Assembly: GCF_000340865.1 (NCBI RefSeq)
Contig: NC_020299.1
Location: forward strand, 372,001-436,000
Source of the DNA: Candidatus Kinetoplastibacterium oncopeltii TCC290E
GTDB taxonomy: Bacteria > Pseudomonadota > Gammaproteobacteria > Burkholderiales > Burkholderiaceae_B
Reading direction: 5' to 3'
DNA: 64,000 bases
The position numbers and the translations under genes are program-made. The notes beneath the pieces are model-generated. The model was not told the DNA's origin and made no database searches. It saw only the letters and a program-made list of their open reading frames with translations. Shown piece by piece: positions 52,116 to 62,918 of the stretch; within the stretch, counting starts at the first letter, position 1, and every line of letters begins with the position of its first letter.

Positions 52116-54995
52116 ATGAATAAGTTGGTATTAAATGAATATACAAAAAAGGATACTTTATCTAACTATGAAGATAATCTCTCAAAGAGTTTTGACCCTA
52201 GTTATATAGAGAAAAAATGGAATTCTGAGTGGGAAGAAAAAGGATATTTTAAATCTGGTCAACAAGTAAAAAATGATAAAAATACTGAAGATTTTATAAT
52301 CCAATTTCCTCCACCTAATGTAACTGGCACCTTACATATGGGACATGCTTTTAATCAAACGGTTATGGACTGTTTTGTCAGATACCATAGGATGTCAGGA
52401 GATAACACAATATTTATTCCAGGTACAGATCATGCTGGAATAGCCACACAAATGGTTGTGGAACGACAACTTGATAAGAAAAATATTTCCCGTGCCAGTT
52501 TAGGAAAAGAAAAATTTATAGAAGAAATATGGAAATGGAAAGATCATTCTGGCAATACAATAACTAACCAAGTAAAAAGACTTGGTGTATCAGCAGATTG
52601 GGATAAAGAATATTTTACTATGGATAGTAAAATGTCTTTAGGTGTTGTAGAAGCATTTGTTAGACTTTACAAAGATGGACTAATTTACAGAGGAAAACGT
52701 TTAGTTAATTGGGATCCACATTTACTAACAGCTGTATCAGATTTAGAAGTAGTTACAGAAGAAGTTAATGGTTATATGTGGTACATATCTTATCCACTAT
52801 CAAAAGAATTTACTACTGAAAGTAATGAAATTAAAAAAATAATAGTAGCGACGACAAGGCCTGAAACAATATTTGCTGATTCTGCCATATGTGTAAATCC
52901 CAAGGATCATAGATATAATGATCTTATAGGAAAAACAGTTAATGTTCCTTTAATAAATAAAGAAATACCAATAATTGCTGATGATTTTGTTGATATAAAT
53001 TTTGGTACTGGATGCGTAAAAATTACTCCAGCTCATGATTTTAATGATTATGAATGCGCATTAAGACATAATTTACCAATAGTAGAGATTTTCACCAAAA
53101 ATGCTCATTTAAATGACAATGTTCCAGAAAAATATAGAGGATTAGATCGTACACAAGCTCGAAAAATTGTTATCGAGGATATAATAAAATCAAACTCTTT
53201 GGTTAAAGAAGAGGAACATTTAATTATGATCCCAAAAGGAGACAGATCAGGTGCAATTCTTGAACCAATGATTACTAACCAATGGTTTGTTTCTGTAAGC
53301 AAAGATACAAATAATCAAATTTTTTCTAATAAAAGCTTAGCTAAGATAGCACTAGAAGAAGTCGATACAAACAGAATAAAATTCTACCCAGAAAACTGGA
53401 AAAATACTTACAGGCAATGGATAAACAATATTCAAGATTGGTGTATATCTAGGCAACTTTGGTGGGGACATTCTATACCAGCTTGGTATTCTGAAGATGG
53501 TCAGATATTTGTAGCTAGAAATGAGGAAGAAGCATATAAAGAAGCATATGATTTAGGAATAACAGGAACTCTAACAAAAGATCCAGATGTTTTGGATACT
53601 TGGTTTTCATCAGCCTTAGTACCTTTTACAACTTTGGGATGGCCTAATGATACATTAGATTTGAATAAATATCTTCCATCTAGCATATTAGTTACCGGTT
53701 TTGATATCATATTTTTTTGGGTAACTAGAATGATAATGTTAACAAAATATTTGACCGGCAAAATACCATTTAGAGATGTTTATATACACGGCCTTGTTCG
53801 TGATTCTGATGGCAAAAAAATGAGCAAATCAAAAGGAAATACTCTTGATCCTATAGATATAATAGATGGCATTGATTTAGAAAATCTAATTAAAAAAAGA
53901 ACATTTGGACTATTTAACAATAAACAAGTAAGTAGTATAGAAAAAAACACCCGTAAGCAATTTCCAAAAGGGATAACTGGTCTAGGTACAGATTCTTTAA
54001 GATTCACTATGGCATCATATGCTACACTTGGTCGAGATATAAATTTTGATATCAAAAGATGCGAAGGATATAATAATTTTTGTAACAAACTATGGAATGC
54101 TTCTCGTTTTGTTCTTATAAATGCAAAAGATATTTCAATGATAGATAAAAGCAGTGTAGAATTTTCATTCGCAGACAAATGGATAAAATCAAGGTTACAA
54201 AATACTATTCTTGATATTGAAAAAGGATTCTCAGAATATCGTTTAGATAATATTTCAACATCTATATATAGGTTTGTTTGGGATGAATTTTGCGATTGGT
54301 ATCTAGAAATGGCTAAAGTTAATTTACAGCAATTTTCAGATTCTCAAAAAAATGCTACTAAGATAACATTATTTAATGTTCTTGAGACAATTTTACTTTT
54401 ACTTCACCCTATTATGCCATTTATAACTGAAGAATTATGGCAAAAAATGCAAACTCCTTCATTAAATAAAACAAGTATAAGTATCCAATCTTATCCAAAA
54501 ATAAATATAAAAGAAGTAGATCAAAAAATAGAATCTAGATTTTTGGATTTGAAATCACAAATAGAGTCTATAAGGGCATTAAGGGGAAGTATGAATATAC
54601 CACCATCTCATAAAGTGCCATTGATAATTAAAGGAGATAAAAAGGAATTAAGCATAAATACTCCGTATCTTATATATTTTTCTAAATTAGAAAAAATGGA
54701 GATTGTTGATTATATTCCTAAAATCAATGCTCCACTAAAAATAGTTGGATCAACTCATATAATGCTAAATGTAAGGATAGATCCAAAAGAAGAATTGTCT
54801 CGATTAAATACAGAATTATTTAAGATTTCACAAGAAATAGATAAATCAAAAATAAAACTTGGAAATATTGGTTTTGTAAAAAATGCACCAATAAAAGTAG
54901 TAGAAAAAGAAAAAAATAAACTCGAGATTTTAGAAAAAACTCTAATAAGTCTTAATAAGCAATGTATTGAGATAAAAAATATAAAATATGATTGA
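52116..54995 (+). CDS. valS: Valyl-tRNA synthetase
   Basis: A class-I synthetase of about 959 residues. The HIGH-type HMGH motif is at 74-77, the CP1 editing domain spans roughly 190-340, and KMSKS lies near 570. The anticodon-binding domain and a C-terminal coiled coil with its LNTELFKISQEID-type heptads follow. The frame also opens at a TTG 15 bases earlier (52101), but the ATG with GGA upstream is preferred. About 25 residues precede the family's usual SKSFDPSYIE start. Its stop is 21 bases from the convergent trmD stop. Confidence 0.96.
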   Translation: MNKLVLNEYTKKDTLSNYEDNLSKSFDPSYIEKKWNSEWEEKGYFKSGQQVKNDKNTEDFIIQFPPPNVTGTLHMGHAFNQTVMDCFVRYHRMSGDNTIFIPGTDHAGIATQMVVERQLDKKNISRASLGKEKFIEEIWKWKDHSGNTITNQVKRLGVSADWDKEYFTMDSKMSLGVVEAFVRLYKDGLIYRGKRLVNWDPHLLTAVSDLEVVTEEVNGYMWYISYPLSKEFTTESNEIKKIIVATTRPETIFADSAICVNPKDHRYNDLIGKTVNVPLINKEIPIIADDFVDINFGTGCVKITPAHDFNDYECALRHNLPIVEIFTKNAHLNDNVPEKYRGLDRTQARKIVIEDIIKSNSLVKEEEHLIMIPKGDRSGAILEPMITNQWFVSVSKDTNNQIFSNKSLAKIALEEVDTNRIKFYPENWKNTYRQWINNIQDWCISRQLWWGHSIPAWYSEDGQIFVARNEEEAYKEAYDLGITGTLTKDPDVLDTWFSSALVPFTTLGWPNDTLDLNKYLPSSILVTGFDIIFFWVTRMIMLTKYLTGKIPFRDVYIHGLVRDSDGKKMSKSKGNTLDPIDIIDGIDLENLIKKRTFGLFNNKQVSSIEKNTRKQFPKGITGLGTDSLRFTMASYATLGRDINFDIKRCEGYNNFCNKLWNASRFVLINAKDISMIDKSSVEFSFADKWIKSRLQNTILDIEKGFSEYRLDNISTSIYRFVWDEFCDWYLEMAKVNLQQFSDSQKNATKITLFNVLETILLLLHPIMPFITEELWQKMQTPSLNKTSISIQSYPKINIKEVDQKIESRFLDLKSQIESIRALRGSMNIPPSHKVPLIIKGDKKELSINTPYLIYFSKLEKMEIVDYIPKINAPLKIVGSTHIMLNVRIDPKEELSRLNTELFKISQEIDKSKIKLGNIGFVKNAPIKVVEKEKNKLEILEKTLISLNKQCIEIKNIKYD

Positions 54996-55016
54996 ATTTT
55001 TAATTCGAAGATAAGA

Positions 55017-55790
55017 TTATAAAATATTGTAACTATTTATATTAGATATAAAACGCTCGTCATCCTCTGAGAGTAAACCTTGGTTGCGAGCTTTTATAAT
55101 TAAATCGGGACGACGGGCAAGAGTTATAGTGAGAGATTGTTCTCTATGCCATTTCGCTATGTCGTTGTGATTTCCACTTAGCAAAATCTCTGGAACTTTC
55201 TTTCCTTTAAAGTTTCTTGGTCTGGTGTATGGATAATCATCTAATAATCCTGATTTATTTATGTCAAATGACTCATAAACTTTAGAGTTGTTATTTCCCA
55301 GAACATTAGGTAGTAATCTTACTATGGTATCTATTAATGCCAGTGCTGCAATTTCTCCACCTGAAAGGATGAAATCACCTATAGATATTTCTTGTGTAAC
55401 ACAATTATTAACAAATCTCTTATCAACTCCCTCATAGCGACCACAGACCAATATCATCCCAGATAGTTTAGATAATCTAAGAGCATGACTTTGATTAAAA
55501 ATATCTCCAATTGGAGAAAACAATATAACAGGAGCCTCATCAAGTTTATATAACTTATGTCTATCTTTTATAGAGTTAACAGTATTTTCTAAAGATTCTG
55601 CAGATATAACCATTCCTGGCCCACCACCATAGGGACTATCATCTACTCTCCTATTTTTATTATCTGTAAAATCCCTAGGATTCCAAGTATTTAATTCCCA
55701 TTTCTTGTTTCTGTAAGCTCTACCAACAACCCCAATATCTTTAATAAAATCAAAAATCTCTGGAAATATAGTAACTATGTCTAGACGCAT
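55017..55790 (-). CDS. trmD: tRNA (guanine37-N1)-methyltransferase TrmD
   Basis: Knotted SPOUT methyltransferase forming m1G37. The N-terminal domain starts [11 protein letters not shown], the knot carries VCGRYEGVDKR and GDFILSGGE, and the C-terminal tRNA-binding domain ends near WHREQSL. A TTG start 15 bases earlier is possible, but the ATG at 55788-55790 overlaps the rimM stop as TAATG and matches homologues (257 residues). rplS, normally next, is absent; the convergent valS stop follows directly. Confidence 0.95.
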   Translation of the reverse strand: MRLDIVTIFPEIFDFIKDIGVVGRAYRNKKWELNTWNPRDFTDNKNRRVDDSPYGGGPGMVISAESLENTVNSIKDRHKLYKLDEAPVILFSPIGDIFNQSHALRLSKLSGMILVCGRYEGVDKRFVNNCVTQEISIGDFILSGGEIAALALIDTIVRLLPNVLGNNNSKVYESFDINKSGLLDDYPYTRPRNFKGKKVPEILLSGNHNDIAKWHREQSLTITLARRPDLIIKARNQGLLSEDDERFISNINSYNIL

Positions 55791-56395
55791 TAATCTATTT
55801 GCCAATTAGTAAAAATACAGCGATCTGCCAAATTAACATTAATTATGTGTGATTTTACAAAAGGGACTAAAATATCTTCTGTTTTAAGTTTATTGTTATA
55901 ATTTTTTGTAACATTTCTATCAGATTTAACTATCAATATAGGATGAGCTCCATTTTCAAAAATGTTACTAACTGTTCCGATACAGCATGATGTTTCATTT
56001 TCATACCCATGTACAATACAACCAATTAAATCTACCCAATAATATTCATTATCATCTGCAGCTGGAAATAAACTCCTGGACACACAAACTGTATAGCCAC
56101 GCAATTCATTAGCATCTTCACGACTCAAATTTTCATTAAATTTTGCTATGATAAATCTACCATGGGTCTTAGCATTTATAATATTATGATGATAAAACTT
56201 AAATTTACCATCAATATTACACGATTTAGATTTGTCATTGAAAATCCAGCAATCACTTATGTTTAATAAAATACTTTTATCATCAGAATAAGGATATATC
56301 TTCAACAAACCATTAACGCCGTATGAAGAAACAATACGGCCTAAATCTACTAAGTCACCAGGAGGGGTATTAATAGATTCTAAATAATTAGACAC
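55790..56395 (-). CDS. rimM: 16S rRNA processing protein RimM
   Basis: A 201-residue assembly factor for the 30S head. The RimM N-terminal barrel starts [16 protein letters not shown] and the PRC-barrel C-terminal domain follows, with YYWVDLIGC and DILVPFV. It overlaps rpsP by 8 bases and trmD by 1, so the three are translationally coupled. Confidence 0.94.
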   Translation of the reverse strand: MSNYLESINTPPGDLVDLGRIVSSYGVNGLLKIYPYSDDKSILLNISDCWIFNDKSKSCNIDGKFKFYHHNIINAKTHGRFIIAKFNENLSREDANELRGYTVCVSRSLFPAADDNEYYWVDLIGCIVHGYENETSCCIGTVSNIFENGAHPILIVKSDRNVTKNYNNKLKTEDILVPFVKSHIINVNLADRCIFTNWQID

Positions 56396-56645
56396 AATTT
56401 GTATTTTTCGAAAATTCCGAGACTAGTCTCTCGACAACTGGAGACAAACAGGCACCATTATTTTTCCAAAACTCAACTCTGTTCAATGATATTTTTAATT
56501 TGTTTTCCAATGAAGAACTAAGCGGGTTATAAAAACCTAAACGCTCTATAAACCTTCCATCACGACGATTTCTGGAGTCTGTAGCAACTAAACTATAAAA
56601 AGGTCTTTTTTTTGACCCACCACGTGCTAAACGAATAATAACCAT
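56388..56645 (-). CDS. rpsP: 30S ribosomal protein bS16
   Basis: An 85-residue S16 with the standard start [17 protein letters not shown] and [17 protein letters not shown]. It is the first gene of the truncated rpsP-rimM-trmD operon. Confidence 0.97.
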   Translation of the reverse strand: MVIIRLARGGSKKRPFYSLVATDSRNRRDGRFIERLGFYNPLSSSLENKLKISLNRVEFWKNNGACLSPVVERLVSEFSKNTNCV

Positions 56646-56721
56646 AATAATCCTAAAATTTAATAAACCATAAAGATTTTAATTCTACCAGCAATTAAGT
56701 ATAAATTACAAAAAATAAAAA

Positions 56722-56988
56722 TCAACGCCTTCTGATATAGATTACTGTAAATTCTATTCCATCCTTTATATATTTTTCTTTAAAAACTATTGAATTACCA
56801 GTACGTTCTGCGAAAATTGTAAAATCATTTAATGATTCAATATTGGAAGTAGTAGTAACACGTAAAATTTCACCACTATCCATTTTAGATAATGCTTTCT
56901 TTGTATTTAATATAGGAAGTGGACATGCTAATTTAGCAACATCCAAATAATGCATATCATTATCAAGATTTTTATCTAGTATTTTCAT
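56722..56988 (-). CDS. TusA-family sulfur-carrier protein
   Basis: An 88-residue TusA/SirA/YedF-type protein. The hallmark Cys-Pro-x-Pro is at 22-25 (ACPLPILNTKKAL), then the two-layer sandwich core. It may carry persulfide for MnmA (14736) or other thiolation. It sits 7 bases after alaS on the same strand; such a pair occurs in other betaproteobacteria. True TusA versus a paralogue cannot be settled without the rest of the relay. Confidence 0.85.
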   Translation of the reverse strand: MKILDKNLDNDMHYLDVAKLACPLPILNTKKALSKMDSGEILRVTTTSNIESLNDFTIFAERTGNSIVFKEKYIKDGIEFTVIYIRRR

Positions 56989-56995
56989 AAAATAC

Positions 56996-59620
56996 CTAAA
57001 TTTTTTCTTTTATAAAACCAAATATATTATCTAATATATCTGGTAATTTCTTATCATTATAACCACTACCAGTAGCCATATTATTACGGCCACCTCCTTT
57101 GCCATTAATTTTAGTTAATACTAAACTTATAATATCTTTAGCATTTATTAAATTTGTAATAGCATTCGATATACCACAAACTACATTAACTTTACCGTTA
57201 GATGAAACAGAAGCTAATAAAACTATGGTTTTTTGAAAACGGGACTTCATTGAATCTACTATGTTACATAAAACGTTATGCTCTAAACCATGAACGATTG
57301 ATATCAGTATACCAATATCTTTTATAAATTTGATTTTATCTATAGCAAAATTATCAACTATAACATTAGCTATATTTTTTTCTAGTAAATAAATCTTTTT
57401 TTCTATATTTTTTATATAATTAATCTGACCATCTACTTTCGTTGTTATATTAGATATATTTGTATTTAAAGAAGATGAAAGTCTTAAAAATATATCCTGT
57501 TGATCTTGAATCAATCTAAGCGTATTATTGCCCGTAACGGCATCTATTCTCCGTATTCCAGCAGAGACGCTACTCTCAGAAATTATTTTTAAAAAACCTA
57601 TATCTCCAGTTCTATTTACATGTGTACCACAACATAATTCCAAAGATGATCCAATATTTACAACCCGTACACTGTTTTCATATTTTTCACTAAACACTGC
57701 AATAGCACCAATACTTATAGCATCACAATAGTCCATATTACTTATATTTACTAAACTATTAGATAATATTTCTTCATTAGAAATTTTTTCTACTTCCTTT
57801 ATCTGATCAATACTAACTGGGAAATCATGAGAAAAATCAAAACGAATTCTCTCAGAATCTACCAAAGACCCTTTTTGTAATGCATGTGTACCCAAAACAG
57901 TACGCAAAGCTTTATGCATGATATGTGTTGCAGAATGATTTCTTGAAATATTCTTACGATTATCTATATCTATAGAAGCTCTTAAAATATCTCCAACTCT
58001 AATAGAACCGGATTCTAAATATCCATGATGCATAAAAACATTAGAATGTAAAGTAGTATTATTAACTCGAAAATTCGAAATATCACTAATTAAAAATCCT
58101 TTATCTCCAACCTGTCCACCAGATTCAGCATAAAAAGGAGTTCGATCTAAGACAATATCAGCACTATCTTCCATTACTATACTATTCACAAATTTACCTT
58201 TAGAATAGATAGCAACCACCTTAGCTGACAAATCAAAAATTTTATATCCATCAAAAATTGTAGCAGGACCATCATAATAATTTATTTGATTGTTTAGATT
58301 TTTAAACTTACCAGCTAACCTAGCTTTATCTCTTTGCTTAGACATTTCTAGCTCGAAAGAATCTATATCAACACTAATATTTTGCTCCCTACAAACATCT
58401 GCAGTTAAATCTGCTGGGAAACCATATGTGTCATATAAATTAAATAAAATATCACCGCTAAGCATGTCACCAGATTTCATATGGTTTAAATTATTATTTA
58501 GAATTTTCATTCCATTAGATAGTGTTTCTATAAATCTTTCTTCTTCTTGTTTTAATACTCGAACTATTAGATTAGAACCTGATATTATTTCCGGATAAGC
58601 AGTACCCATTTCCTGAATCAAGTCAGGAATTAATTTATGAAGAAAAACTTTATTTTCTCCCAATTTGTAAGCATGTCTCAAAGCCCTTCTTATTATTCGC
58701 CTTAAAACGTAACCTCGACCATCATTAGCTGGAAGCACTCCGTCAACTATAAGAAAAGCAGTAGCTCTAATATGGTCAGCTATAACTTTTAAAGAACTAT
58801 TAGACAAATCATCAATATTTACCATTCTAGCAGAAGATTTGATTAGATTTTTAAAAAGATCTATATCATAATTAGAGTGAACTCCCTGCAAAACAGCAGC
58901 AATTCTTTCTAAACCCATTCCAGTGTCAATGCATGGTGTCATTAAATTAGTTATGTTACCATTGACGTCGATATAAAATTGCATAAAAACCAAATTCCAT
59001 ATTTCTACGTATCTGTCACCATCAGAATTATCAGATCCTGGTGGTCCTCCATCCACATTAGGTCCGTGATCGTAGAATATTTCTGAACAAGGTCCGCACG
59101 GACCAACATCAGCCATTTGCCAAAAATTGTCAGATGCGTACTTAGATCCTTTATTATCACCTATTCTTATAATTGAAGATTGATTCAAGCCAATTTCTTT
59201 ATTCCATATATCATAAGCTTCGTTATCATCATAATATACAGTTACAAGCAACTTATCTTTTGGTATTTTATATACTGAAGTTAATAGCTCCCATGCATAA
59301 TGTATAGCTTCTTTTTTGAAATATTCTCCGAAACTAAAATTACCCAACATTTCAAAAAATGTATGATGTCTAGCAGTGTAACCAACATTCTCAAGGTCAT
59401 TATGCTTCCCTCCAGCTCGAAAACAACGCTGAGCTGTAGTGACACTTTTATAATTACTAGTTTCATGTCCGGTAAAAATATCTTTAAACTGAACCATTCC
59501 TGAATTTGTAAATAACAAAGTTTGATCATTTGTTGGAATAAGAGAAGAAGAAGGTAATATAGTATGACCTTTCGACTCAAAGAATTTCAAAAACTTAATA
59601 CGTATATCTGATGTTTTCAT
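56996..59620 (-). CDS. alaS: Alanyl-tRNA synthetase
   Basis: An 874-residue class-II synthetase of full length. The catalytic domain has the RCFRAGGKHNDLENVG motif 2. The editing domain binds zinc through HSATHIMH (near 567) and CCGTH (near 670), and the C-Ala domain ends with GGGRNNMATGSG. A coiled region lies near 700-730. The upstream gap of 376 bases should hold its promoter. Confidence 0.97.
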   Translation of the reverse strand: MKTSDIRIKFLKFFESKGHTILPSSSLIPTNDQTLLFTNSGMVQFKDIFTGHETSNYKSVTTAQRCFRAGGKHNDLENVGYTARHHTFFEMLGNFSFGEYFKKEAIHYAWELLTSVYKIPKDKLLVTVYYDDNEAYDIWNKEIGLNQSSIIRIGDNKGSKYASDNFWQMADVGPCGPCSEIFYDHGPNVDGGPPGSDNSDGDRYVEIWNLVFMQFYIDVNGNITNLMTPCIDTGMGLERIAAVLQGVHSNYDIDLFKNLIKSSARMVNIDDLSNSSLKVIADHIRATAFLIVDGVLPANDGRGYVLRRIIRRALRHAYKLGENKVFLHKLIPDLIQEMGTAYPEIISGSNLIVRVLKQEEERFIETLSNGMKILNNNLNHMKSGDMLSGDILFNLYDTYGFPADLTADVCREQNISVDIDSFELEMSKQRDKARLAGKFKNLNNQINYYDGPATIFDGYKIFDLSAKVVAIYSKGKFVNSIVMEDSADIVLDRTPFYAESGGQVGDKGFLISDISNFRVNNTTLHSNVFMHHGYLESGSIRVGDILRASIDIDNRKNISRNHSATHIMHKALRTVLGTHALQKGSLVDSERIRFDFSHDFPVSIDQIKEVEKISNEEILSNSLVNISNMDYCDAISIGAIAVFSEKYENSVRVVNIGSSLELCCGTHVNRTGDIGFLKIISESSVSAGIRRIDAVTGNNTLRLIQDQQDIFLRLSSSLNTNISNITTKVDGQINYIKNIEKKIYLLEKNIANVIVDNFAIDKIKFIKDIGILISIVHGLEHNVLCNIVDSMKSRFQKTIVLLASVSSNGKVNVVCGISNAITNLINAKDIISLVLTKINGKGGGRNNMATGSGYNDKKLPDILDNIFGFIKEKI

Positions 59621-59996
59621 TAAAAGACTAGCTAAATAAAGAAATTAAACTTAAATATATAAGTAATTAATTTTGCATAAACATTTTTAGAGTACTAAAT
59701 TTTTAGCAAAATCACTGTAGTTATATTAAAAAATATAACCGCTTAGGGTAATAACTATTAAAAACTATATAATTGTAAAAATAATTAATCCAGATTAAAT
59801 ACAATATTAGGGAATAAAAATAATAAAAAAGACATAGATCAATATATCAATTATTTATTTAGAGTTATTAACAAACAACCATTTGATATTGATAATACAA
59901 ATCAAACCTCAAACAGATTAATATAATATTTATTAGAATTGTTTATGATAAATAAAACTGCAAATTTATACAACTTTAACACAAGCAATAATTTAA
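59621..59996. other. Intergenic region upstream of alaS
   Basis: A 376-base AT-rich gap between two minus-strand genes. I see no gene, strong stem or distinctive motif in it. Confidence 0.55.
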
Positions 59997-61001
59997 CTAT
60001 GTGTAAAAAGGATCTGCAAAAAAATTTGATTCTGTTAAGTTACATTGTGAAATAAAATTAACTTTGGACAATTCAACCATATCGGGAGATCCGCTTGCAT
60101 ATACTTCGTATTCTATCATATCAGATATATCTTCCATAACTATACTATGTAAATTACCTGTCCTGCCACTCCAATCATCATTTATTAATAAATTGCTTGA
60201 AATGACCGGAGTATAATTGAAATAAGGTATTTCATTAGTCCAATAATTTATAAGATTACTCATATATATATCTTTAACATTCCTAACAGCCCAATATAAA
60301 TGTATAGGCCTCCATTTTTTAAAATTTAATATGTACTCAATCATAGATTTTATTGGAGCAAAACCTGTACCGCTGGCTAAAAATATAATTGGATTATTGC
60401 TTTCTTTTTTTAGGGTAAAATCACCAAAAGGACCCTCTAAATTTATAATATCGTTTGTTCGAAATATGATTTCAGGATCATATCCAAACAACTTGTCCGT
60501 AAAATAACCACCAGGTAAATGTCGAATATGAAAATTTAAAGTATTATTTATGCGAGGAGCATTCGATATTGAATAGCTTCTTCTAATATTTTTATCAAAA
60601 ACCATATCTACATATTGACCTTCTTTAAAAATAAAAAGATCTTTTTCTAATAGCTTAATATCTAAAGAAATAACGTCATTTGTTAACTTTTCTATTGCTA
60701 TAATTTTACCTAAATGCTTTTTTGAATGATTAATATTTTCACATTCTATAACCATGTCAGATAATGGATATGCTTTACAAGCAAGTATATTGAAGTTATC
60801 GTACTCATCAGTACATTCTGCTAAATAATTTTTTATTTTAAATGAACCTGATAACACTTTGCATTTGCATCTATTGCAATTACCAATTTTACAGCCATGT
60901 GGAATATGTATACCAGATTCTGTTGCTGATTCCAATATAGATTTACTTGTTTTTACAGTAAACTTCTCATCACTTGGTTTTATGATAATACTAAAACTCA
61001 T
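59997..61001 (-). CDS. [2Fe-2S] ferredoxin-FAD/NAD reductase (AscD / CDP-glucoseen reductase-like)
   Basis: A 334-residue electron-transfer flavoprotein. The N-terminal plant-type ferredoxin domain has Cys37, Cys42, Cys45 and Cys75. The FAD motif RSYS is at 141-144, a glycine-rich NAD loop ASGTGFAPIKS lies near 208-218, and the C-terminus is a reductase module ending in ESNFFADPF. Betaproteobacterial homologues are often labelled CDP-6-deoxy-delta-3,4-glucoseen reductase, but no deoxysugar genes are present, so the true partner is unknown. An oxygenase or Fe-S target is more likely. It stands alone between two long gaps. Confidence 0.85.
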   Translation of the reverse strand: MSFSIIIKPSDEKFTVKTSKSILESATESGIHIPHGCKIGNCNRCKCKVLSGSFKIKNYLAECTDEYDNFNILACKAYPLSDMVIECENINHSKKHLGKIIAIEKLTNDVISLDIKLLEKDLFIFKEGQYVDMVFDKNIRRSYSISNAPRINNTLNFHIRHLPGGYFTDKLFGYDPEIIFRTNDIINLEGPFGDFTLKKESNNPIIFLASGTGFAPIKSMIEYILNFKKWRPIHLYWAVRNVKDIYMSNLINYWTNEIPYFNYTPVISSNLLINDDWSGRTGNLHSIVMEDISDMIEYEVYASGSPDMVELSKVNFISQCNLTESNFFADPFYT

Positions 61002-61610
61002 TTTTGCCTTATTTAAAACTATTTAAATTTAATTAATAATATATTAAACATAAAAATACATTTTATATTAAAACACTTAATCAAAATAATTGTTTATAAC
61101 TAATATTTCAAGCTTATAGCTTACAAATACATTTCTTCTATATTTATCAATAAACTAATTTGTAAAAAACCAACATTTGATCAAAACCATTGCAATAGTT
61201 TTTTATAAAATTAAAGCTAATACTTCAATAAAATTAATTTTTTAAAATTATTAGATAAAATAGAAAAACCTAATTACAAATAAGCAATTAACAGTATTTA
61301 ATGATTATCTATATAACATTAGTTTATAAAAATACTGCAATGATGAACTAAAAATATATAATCTCAACTTCAAGATCAAAAATTGAAAATCTATAATGAT
61401 TGTTGACTAAGAGTAAATTACTGATAAACTCAGTTAAATATTAGTCGAAACTACAAAATATACGATATGTACTATTATGTAATATCGTTTTCACATCACT
61501 TGTTAAATCAACCATTTAATGACCATGCTAGATGAAATTTTTTCTTTTTAATATATAGAAAAATTAACATTTATAATTCATGATCATATGTAACAAAAAT
61601 AATAATCACA
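61002..61610. other. 609-base non-coding region upstream of rho
   Basis: A divergent gap between the ferredoxin-type reductase and rho. In relatives trxA often lies before rho; no WCGPC-type coding remnant can be read. A candidate rho promoter is listed separately. No strong stem was found. Confidence 0.55.
61403..61430 (+). promoter_or_regulatory. Candidate sigma-70 promoter for rho
   Basis: TTGACT (61403-61408), a 16-base spacer and TAAACT (61425-61430) lie about 180 bases before the rho ATG. A leader of this size is compatible with Rho autoregulation, but the match to the -10 box is modest. Confidence 0.35.
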
Positions 61611-62867
61611 ATGCATCTAAACGAACTAAAGACGCTACATGTTTCACAATTGCTAGAAATAGCTTTGAGCTTAGAAATAGATAATGCTAACCGCTTACGC
61701 AAACAAGAATTGATGTTTGCAATAATGAAAAAAAGGGCCAAACAAGGAGAACAAATTTTTGGTGATGGAGTATTAGAAGTCCTACCGGATGGATTTGGAT
61801 TTCTTAGATCACCGGAAACTTCTTATTTAGCTAGCACTGATGATATATACATATCACCATCTCAGATCAGAAGAATAAACCTCCATACTGGAGACTCAAT
61901 AGAAGGAGAAGTTCGTACACCAAAAGATGGAGAAAGATACTTTGCATTAGTAAAAGTAGATAAAGTAAATGGAGTTACTCCAGAATTACTTAAACATAGA
62001 ATCATGTTTGAGGATTTAACACCATTACATCCTTGTCAACATATGCTATTAGAAAGAGAAATAAAAAGCGAAGAAAATCTTACAGGCAGAATATTAGATG
62101 TATTCTCTCCAATAGGTAAAGGTCAAAGGGGCTTAATAGTCGCAAGCCCGAAATCAGGTAAGACTATCATGATGCAACATATAGCACATGCTATTGCATC
62201 TAGTTATCCTGATGCTGTTTTAATAGCATTACTAGTAGATGAAAGACCAGAAGAAGTCACTGAAATGCGACGTACTGTTAAAGGAGAAGTGGTAGCCTCT
62301 ACATTCGATGAGCCAGCGACAAGACATGTACAAGTTGCTGAAATGGTAATCGAAAAAGCAAAAAGATTGGTTGAAATGAAGAAAGATGTTGTTATTATTC
62401 TTGATTCTATAACAAGATTAGCAAGAGCATATAATACCGTCGTTCCGTCTTCTGGGAAAGTACTAACTGGAGGAGTTGATGCTAACGCTTTGCAACGTCC
62501 TAAAAGATTTTTTGGAGCTGCTAGAAATATAGAAGAAGGTGGTTCTCTTACTATTTTAGGAACTGCTCTTATCGAAACAGGTAGCAGAATGGATGAGGTT
62601 ATCTACGAAGAATTTAAAGGAACAGGTAACTCAGAAATACATTTGGAAAGACGTATTGCAGAAAAACGTGTGTACCCTGCTATAAATTTAAATAAATCAG
62701 GAACAAGAAGAGAAGAGTTATTAATTAAGCCTGATATTTTACAAAAAGTTTGGGTTTTAAGAAAATTTATCCATGATATGGATGAAATAGAGTCTATGGA
62801 GTTTATTCTTGATAAAATGCGTAATACAAAAAATAATAACGATTTCTTTGAAATGATGAAAAAATAA
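61611..62867 (+). CDS. rho: Transcription termination factor Rho
   Basis: A 418-residue hexameric RNA helicase. The N-terminal Rho domain (1-45), RNA-binding RNP1 GFGFLR at 61-66, Walker A SPKSGKT at 179-185, the Q-loop region and the secondary-site [16 protein letters not shown] block are complete. Many convergent gene ends in the window lack intrinsic terminators, so Rho-dependent termination probably matters. queH follows after 51 bases. Confidence 0.97.
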   Translation: MHLNELKTLHVSQLLEIALSLEIDNANRLRKQELMFAIMKKRAKQGEQIFGDGVLEVLPDGFGFLRSPETSYLASTDDIYISPSQIRRINLHTGDSIEGEVRTPKDGERYFALVKVDKVNGVTPELLKHRIMFEDLTPLHPCQHMLLEREIKSEENLTGRILDVFSPIGKGQRGLIVASPKSGKTIMMQHIAHAIASSYPDAVLIALLVDERPEEVTEMRRTVKGEVVASTFDEPATRHVQVAEMVIEKAKRLVEMKKDVVIILDSITRLARAYNTVVPSSGKVLTGGVDANALQRPKRFFGAARNIEEGGSLTILGTALIETGSRMDEVIYEEFKGTGNSEIHLERRIAEKRVYPAINLNKSGTRREELLIKPDILQKVWVLRKFIHDMDEIESMEFILDKMRNTKNNNDFFEMMKK

Positions 62868-62918
62868 ATAAAACCGTAAATAATATTACAAAGTAAATAT
62901 TTCTGGATAATATTTATC

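Noticed and set aside
59281-59580. Alternative frame inside alaS
   Set aside because: It overlaps the conserved AlaRS catalytic domain on the same strand in another frame and has no family features.
61002-61610. Decayed trxA upstream of rho
   Set aside because: Relatives often have trxA here, but no WCGPC-type coding or other thioredoxin trace can be read on the plus strand.
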